From Flavobacteriales bacterium (GTDB lineage Bacteria; Bacteroidota; Bacteroidia; Flavobacteriales_D; Cryomorphaceae), in the NCBI GenBank assembly GCA_022448105.1, contig JAKVAV010000009.1, positions 30,040-87,160 of the forward strand: a stretch of 57,121 bases of DNA, read 5' to 3'. The first letter of the stretch is position 1; each line of letters opens with the position of its first letter. The translations under genes were made by a program, and so were the position numbers. This document shows, in pieces, positions 53,319-57,121 of this stretch. The notes beneath the pieces are model-generated. The model did not search any database, was not told the DNA's origin, and worked only from the letters and a program-made list of their open reading frames with translations.

Positions 53319-54193
53319 AGAATCCGCTGGTATCGGTTATCGTATTGGTTTACAATCATGAGCACTACGTTGAGAAATGTCTTCAAAACATTTTAGCACA
53401 ATCGTATTTGGATCTTGAAGTAGTTGTTTTTGATGACCATTCGTCAGATGAATCTTGGAAGATTATTGATTCGTTTCAACATAAGGACTCCAGAATTTTC
53501 GCGTGTAGAAATAAAAAGAATGTAGGTCCTGCTCGAAACTTTGAGAGAGCATTAAATACCTGTAGAGGCGGATTAATCGCCATTTGTGAGGGAGATGATT
53601 TTTGGGTAAGTCCAAGAAAAATCGAGCTTCAAGTTGAGGCTATTTCAAGAGACCCATCAGTAGGGTTGGTTTACGCGGACTATTCAAAATCAGATGAAAA
53701 CGGAGAACTAATTCAAGGCAATGTTTTGGATTCCCAACCTCTTGTATTCAAACTGGAAAACATGCTCGAAGAGCACGGACCGGCTACCAACTCCGTTATG
53801 ATTCGCAAATCTGCATTTCCTAAAACTCTTCCGAATGAGTTTTTTGATGTGTTGAATCCAGACGTATTTATTATAGGTTACGGACTTGGCTTTGGCGATT
53901 CTATCTACATAGACAAAGTGCTATCCTCTCACAGAGAACACCGCAACGGAATCTGGACCTCACTGGCGAAATTAGAACAAAGACTTCATAGGTACTTGAC
54001 TCACTTAAAGTTTTTCAAAAGTTTGGGCAGAAAAGACCTTAGGGCGCAAGCACTCAACTTTTTGGAGCGACAGGTTATTCAAGCTAAAGAAAAGGGGTCT
54101 CCGCACTTCGACAGCTTCTTTTCAGAACTACCTCTTTCCCGTCAGCTTCTACTTAGAGTGAAATGGTTTTATTCAAATGCAAAAAATTCATGA
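53315..54193 (+). CDS. Family 2 glycosyltransferase
   Basis: GT-A glycosyltransferase of 292 residues. It has VSVIVLVYNHEHYVEKCL at the start, FDDHSSDES near 38-46, and ICEGDDFW near 89-96. It overlaps the aminotransferase by four bases and its stop overlaps the stop of the convergent acetyltransferase by six. It may transfer the amino sugar made by its neighbour. Confidence 0.91.
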   Translation: MKNPLVSVIVLVYNHEHYVEKCLQNILAQSYLDLEVVVFDDHSSDESWKIIDSFQHKDSRIFACRNKKNVGPARNFERALNTCRGGLIAICEGDDFWVSPRKIELQVEAISRDPSVGLVYADYSKSDENGELIQGNVLDSQPLVFKLENMLEEHGPATNSVMIRKSAFPKTLPNEFFDVLNPDVFIIGYGLGFGDSIYIDKVLSSHREHRNGIWTSLAKLEQRLHRYLTHLKFFKSLGRKDLRAQALNFLERQVIQAKEKGSPHFDSFFSELPLSRQLLLRVKWFYSNAKNS

Positions 54194-54745
54194 ATCGAAC
54201 CTCTTTTCTAATTCTATAAGCTTTTTCCCACGCGTTTTAATTACTCGGCATGGAATTCCTCCAGCAATAACATGTTCAGGAACATCTCTAGTCACCAACG
54301 CCAAGGCCGATATGGCAGAGCCAAAACCTATGGAGACACCTGGCAAAATGACCGACCCAGCACCGACAATTACATGTTTCCCTATCAGAACTGGCGCCGA
54401 GATTACATTGGTGAATACTTTTGGGACAGTTGGATTTGTCATAAAATCTCCAGAATAGTCATCGCTACTCGTGTACACTGAAACCCTTCCAGAAAGTCCA
54501 GAGTAAGTTTTCATCGTTAATCCTGACCTGCCAATAATGGTACAATGAGATGCGATATGTATGTAGCTGCCAAACACAAAAGGCTCATCCGATGGACTAA
54601 TAACCACAAAGTCGTCAATTCTAACATTGTCTCCTAGACTAATTAAATGCGGTTGGTATATGGACGCTTTGTCTGAAATTTGGACATTTCGCCCCAATTT
54701 TTGAAACCCCAGTTGATTAATTCTCTTTTCGGATAAGAACGCCAT
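54188..54745 (-). CDS. Hexapeptide-repeat O-acyltransferase (LbH family)
   Basis: Left-handed beta-helix acyltransferase of 185 residues. Hexapeptide turns run from about 27 to 160 (ISDKASIYQPHLISLGDNV, then VLIGKHVIVGAGSVILPG). The late phrase VIAGGIPCRVI is typical of maltose/galactoside acetyltransferase relatives, but the canonical NHxF-type catalytic His motif is not obvious; a His occurs in YIHIASHCTIIG. It follows the Wzc gene by six bases. Probable role: O- or N-acetylation of a sugar. Confidence 0.83.
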   Translation of the reverse strand: MAFLSEKRINQLGFQKLGRNVQISDKASIYQPHLISLGDNVRIDDFVVISPSDEPFVFGSYIHIASHCTIIGRSGLTMKTYSGLSGRVSVYTSSDDYSGDFMTNPTVPKVFTNVISAPVLIGKHVIVGAGSVILPGVSIGFGSAISALALVTRDVPEHVIAGGIPCRVIKTRGKKLIELEKRFDS

Positions 54746-54751
54746 GGAAAG

Positions 54752-57118
54752 TTAATTGTCGTCGCCGTAACCAGCCCCATAACCATAGCCGTAGCCGTAG
54801 CCATACCCATAACGGTAGGCATATCGACTATAATAATATCTCCAGCGCTTCGCTTTGACATTATTCAATACTAAAGCGGTGTTGTTGAGCTTATTGGCTT
54901 GCACGATTTCTTCTAGATGCCTTACACCTCCTCTTGTGGCTTTTTCGGTATTCATAACCAACATACCTACATCAACATGACGCATGAGTACCATGGAGTC
55001 AGAAATAAGCATTAAGGGAGGTGTGTCAACAACTACATAATCATACTCTTTCTGAACCTGATTCAGCAAAAATTCAACGTTCGGATTGAGAACCAATTCG
55101 GAGGCGTTGGGAGGAATAGGACCGGCAGTCACAACATCGAAATTAGAGTGCTCTGTTTTTTGAACGATGTCATCAAGCGAATGCTTATTCACGATGAAAC
55201 TTGAAAGGCCTTTTTCGTTGGATAAATTCATCGCCTTGTGAACTTTCGGCTTATGCATATCAAAGTCTAGCAAGAGCACCTTTTTTTGAGCACTAGCAAT
55301 GATTGCAGCAACATTTACAGAGCAGAATGTTTTGCCCTCACCTGGGTGAAGACTAGTCACCAATAACAACTTACTACCTGGAGTATCAACAAAATACTGT
55401 AGATTGGTTCTGATACTCCTAAAAGCTTCAGCAACATTCGATCTTGAATTTTCGGTAACCACCAAATGTCCGTATTCACCACTTTGCGTGGCAGGAACTC
55501 CACCCAAAATAGGCAGAGAGGATAATTGCTTCAACTCACGAGTATTCTGTATTCGATCAAAGAAAATCATACGGATAAAAGCAATAACCAAGGCGATAAG
55601 TAGACCAACGGCTAAACCGTAATAAACAATTCTATCTTTTTCTGGCCCAATGACCCCAATACCCCTAGCGACTTCAATTATACTGACTTCAGGGACAATA
55701 GCCGCACGTGCTATGACCGTGTTTGCCTTCTTTTCAAGCAGATAAACAAACATCTTTTCGTTGACATCGAGATTTCGTTCTATGTTGAGTAATTCTCTTT
55801 GCGACTCAGGAAGTCTTCTTAATAGGCTTTCATAATAGGATATTTCCTGGAGCACATCCTTCATCCGATCGTCCATTGCCGACCTAAGATTCTTGATGTA
55901 GACTAGTATACTGGACCTCAGACTCTGCATTGTTTGGGCAGCTCGATCAGCTCCTGGACTGCCCTCTTTGACATCATAAGCTGCTTGAGATTTCTGAACT
56001 TCCAAATTGTACAATTCTCGAAGGGAGCCCTGAAGAAAATCATCTTCAATTACATAGAGCGAGGGAGGCAAGATTTTGGTATTCTCTTTACTCCCGATGA
56101 GGTAATTCTCGAGAGATTCTAGAGACTCCCTTTTCATGTTTATCTGTCTCTTCTCTGATTCAAAGGCCAGTAATTTGTCAAAAAACTGAGCCTGCTCTCT
56201 GGATAAATCGAGAATATCTTGTTTTTCCTTGTAGCTCTCCAAATTGGTCTCAATTGAATCAAGAATTCCCGTTATTCCACTGAGCTGTCGATCTATATAA
56301 TCTAAGGTGTTTTTATTGAGATCAATTTGTGATTGGATGGTGTAATCAATATATGTTGCCGATAAAGTATCTAGAAATGCTTGGGCCTTATCCTCTAGCT
56401 CATCTCTCATCGAAACCACGAGGATACTTGTATTTTCCTCATTTCCGATGCGTAGATTCTCTTTGTACTTATTGATTAAATACTGCTTGCTATTAACAAC
56501 AAAACGGTAGCTATTCTTTCTAAGCTGATCGAAGGTTTCGTCACTAAGTAGATCATTACGCTCTAATCGAAGCAAGTACTCGGATTCAATAATATCTTCA
56601 TTAAACTTGTGACGGCGTTGGCACTTCTCCCCCTCCTTATCAAAGAGCAAAACAAATTCATCCTTGTCGAGAATTTGCACGTCGAACGGAACCCCAAAAA
56701 GCTGGCCATTAGATTCAACCAATTTAATATCAACTTCAAATGCGTCAATATTCGGCAGCTCGGTAGTTTTAACTCTACCGACTATGTAATACGAAACTTG
56801 AAAATCAAGTTTTTCGAGAGTTCGTGAGATGAGATCGTGGGACTGGAGTACCCGAATTTGGTTGGTGATTTGGTTTACACCGGACCCGTAACCCGTAAGG
56901 TTCTGATAGATCTGACTTTGGTACTCATAACCCGTGGCAGAACCCAAAAGAATTTGAGTTTTTGCGCCGTATTCATCCGGCAATCTATGAGCAAAAATAT
57001 ACGATCCAAGCCCGATGATAATCGGGATTGCCAGCAGAAGAATGAGATTTTTCGAAACAAATTTCAAAACGACGAGCAGATCGTCGGCATCAATAATGTT
57101 TGTTTTTTTATCGGCCAT
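54752..57118 (-). CDS. wzc: Wzc-type polysaccharide co-polymerase / tyrosine autokinase
   Basis: Inner-membrane protein of 788 residues. The N-terminal Wzz-like domain lies between two membrane helices (about 22-44 and 499-519), with long coiled-coil helices at about 265-345 and 420-465. The cytoplasmic BY-kinase has Walker A HPGEGKT (591-597), Walker A' LLLDFDMHKP, and the DTPPL Walker B. The C-terminal tail has about 12 Tyr in the last 31 residues, six of them in (YG)6. It should control export chain length by autophosphorylation. The start codon is complete at 57118. Wza is expected just beyond the window. Confidence 0.95.
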   Translation of the reverse strand: MADKKTNIIDADDLLVVLKFVSKNLILLLAIPIIIGLGSYIFAHRLPDEYGAKTQILLGSATGYEYQSQIYQNLTGYGSGVNQITNQIRVLQSHDLISRTLEKLDFQVSYYIVGRVKTTELPNIDAFEVDIKLVESNGQLFGVPFDVQILDKDEFVLLFDKEGEKCQRRHKFNEDIIESEYLLRLERNDLLSDETFDQLRKNSYRFVVNSKQYLINKYKENLRIGNEENTSILVVSMRDELEDKAQAFLDTLSATYIDYTIQSQIDLNKNTLDYIDRQLSGITGILDSIETNLESYKEKQDILDLSREQAQFFDKLLAFESEKRQINMKRESLESLENYLIGSKENTKILPPSLYVIEDDFLQGSLRELYNLEVQKSQAAYDVKEGSPGADRAAQTMQSLRSSILVYIKNLRSAMDDRMKDVLQEISYYESLLRRLPESQRELLNIERNLDVNEKMFVYLLEKKANTVIARAAIVPEVSIIEVARGIGVIGPEKDRIVYYGLAVGLLIALVIAFIRMIFFDRIQNTRELKQLSSLPILGGVPATQSGEYGHLVVTENSRSNVAEAFRSIRTNLQYFVDTPGSKLLLVTSLHPGEGKTFCSVNVAAIIASAQKKVLLLDFDMHKPKVHKAMNLSNEKGLSSFIVNKHSLDDIVQKTEHSNFDVVTAGPIPPNASELVLNPNVEFLLNQVQKEYDYVVVDTPPLMLISDSMVLMRHVDVGMLVMNTEKATRGGVRHLEEIVQANKLNNTALVLNNVKAKRWRYYYSRYAYRYGYGYGYGYGYGAGYGDDN
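54776..54811 (-). repeat. Hexanucleotide repeat encoding (Tyr-Gly)6 in the Wzc tail
   Basis: Six consecutive Tyr-Gly codon pairs form a 36-base tract of near-identical six-base units on the minus strand. Codons vary slightly (TAT or TAC; GGT, GGC or GGG), so the tract is an imperfect repeat. It encodes part of the tyrosine-rich autophosphorylation tail. Unit loss or gain would stay in frame. Confidence 0.85.
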
Positions 57119-57121
57119 GCA

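Noticed and set aside
54776..54811. Short tandem repeat considered as a CRISPR or mobile element remnant
   Set aside because: The units are six bases long, in frame, and encode Tyr-Gly pairs in an intact gene.

Overview
This window looks like chromosomal DNA of a member of the Bacteroidota, most likely in or near the Flavobacteriales. The evidence is a secreted protein with a type IX secretion (type B) C-terminal domain, a DUF6089 outer-membrane barrel, a bacillithiol deacetylase, and a SurA / lipoprotein / PpiC chaperone cluster downstream of guaB. Several genes also have promoters matching the Bacteroidota form (TTG, about 20 bases, TAnnTTTG), and Shine-Dalgarno sequences are mostly absent. 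I see no rRNA, tRNA, CRISPR array, insertion sequence or phage gene, and no recognisable transcription factor.

Positions 1-31,843 are mostly housekeeping. A copper-type P1B ATPase (154-2247, +) converges across a 415-base gap on a tightly packed minus-strand run from 12,930 to 2663. That run encodes a System I cytochrome c maturation set (ccmB, ccmC, ccmD, ccmE, ccmF), a DUF2520 dehydrogenase, KdsC phosphatase, a DUF4440/beta-lactamase-fold fusion, a UbiA prenyltransferase, Maf and BshB1. Next come ridA, a small membrane protein, an M61 peptidase, lipoamide dehydrogenase, GAPDH, MoxR, three envelope folding factors, guaB, the T9SS substrate, an M16 peptidase pair, a nitronate monooxygenase-like protein and the DUF6089 barrel. 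Two clear hairpin terminators lie between lpd and gap.

Positions 31,833-57,118 form a 25-kb surface-polysaccharide locus. It has about twelve glycosyltransferases, one polymerase/ligase (Wzy/WaaL type), two left-handed beta-helix acyltransferases, an asparagine-synthase-like amidotransferase, two SDR sugar-nucleotide enzymes, a WecB-type 2-epimerase, a DegT aminotransferase, a PAPS-type sulfotransferase, and a Wzc-type tyrosine autokinase with a tyrosine/glycine-repeat tail. Most of it reads leftward in one overlapping run of about 20 genes. A three-gene island (sulfotransferase, aminotransferase, glycosyltransferase) is inverted. No Wzx flippase, Wza exporter or initiating phosphoglycosyltransferase is present, so the locus probably continues past 57,121.

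The most interesting points are: (1) a contiguous SIS isomerase, PfkB kinase, HxGH nucleotidyltransferase and SDR cassette that looks like a heptose-type activated-sugar pathway without its phosphatase; (2) a Ccm system whose CcmE carries CxxxY instead of HxxxY and whose CcmC carries an extra periplasmic domain; (3) the inverted, sulfotransferase-containing island. All functions are inferred from motifs and context; no database search was possible.
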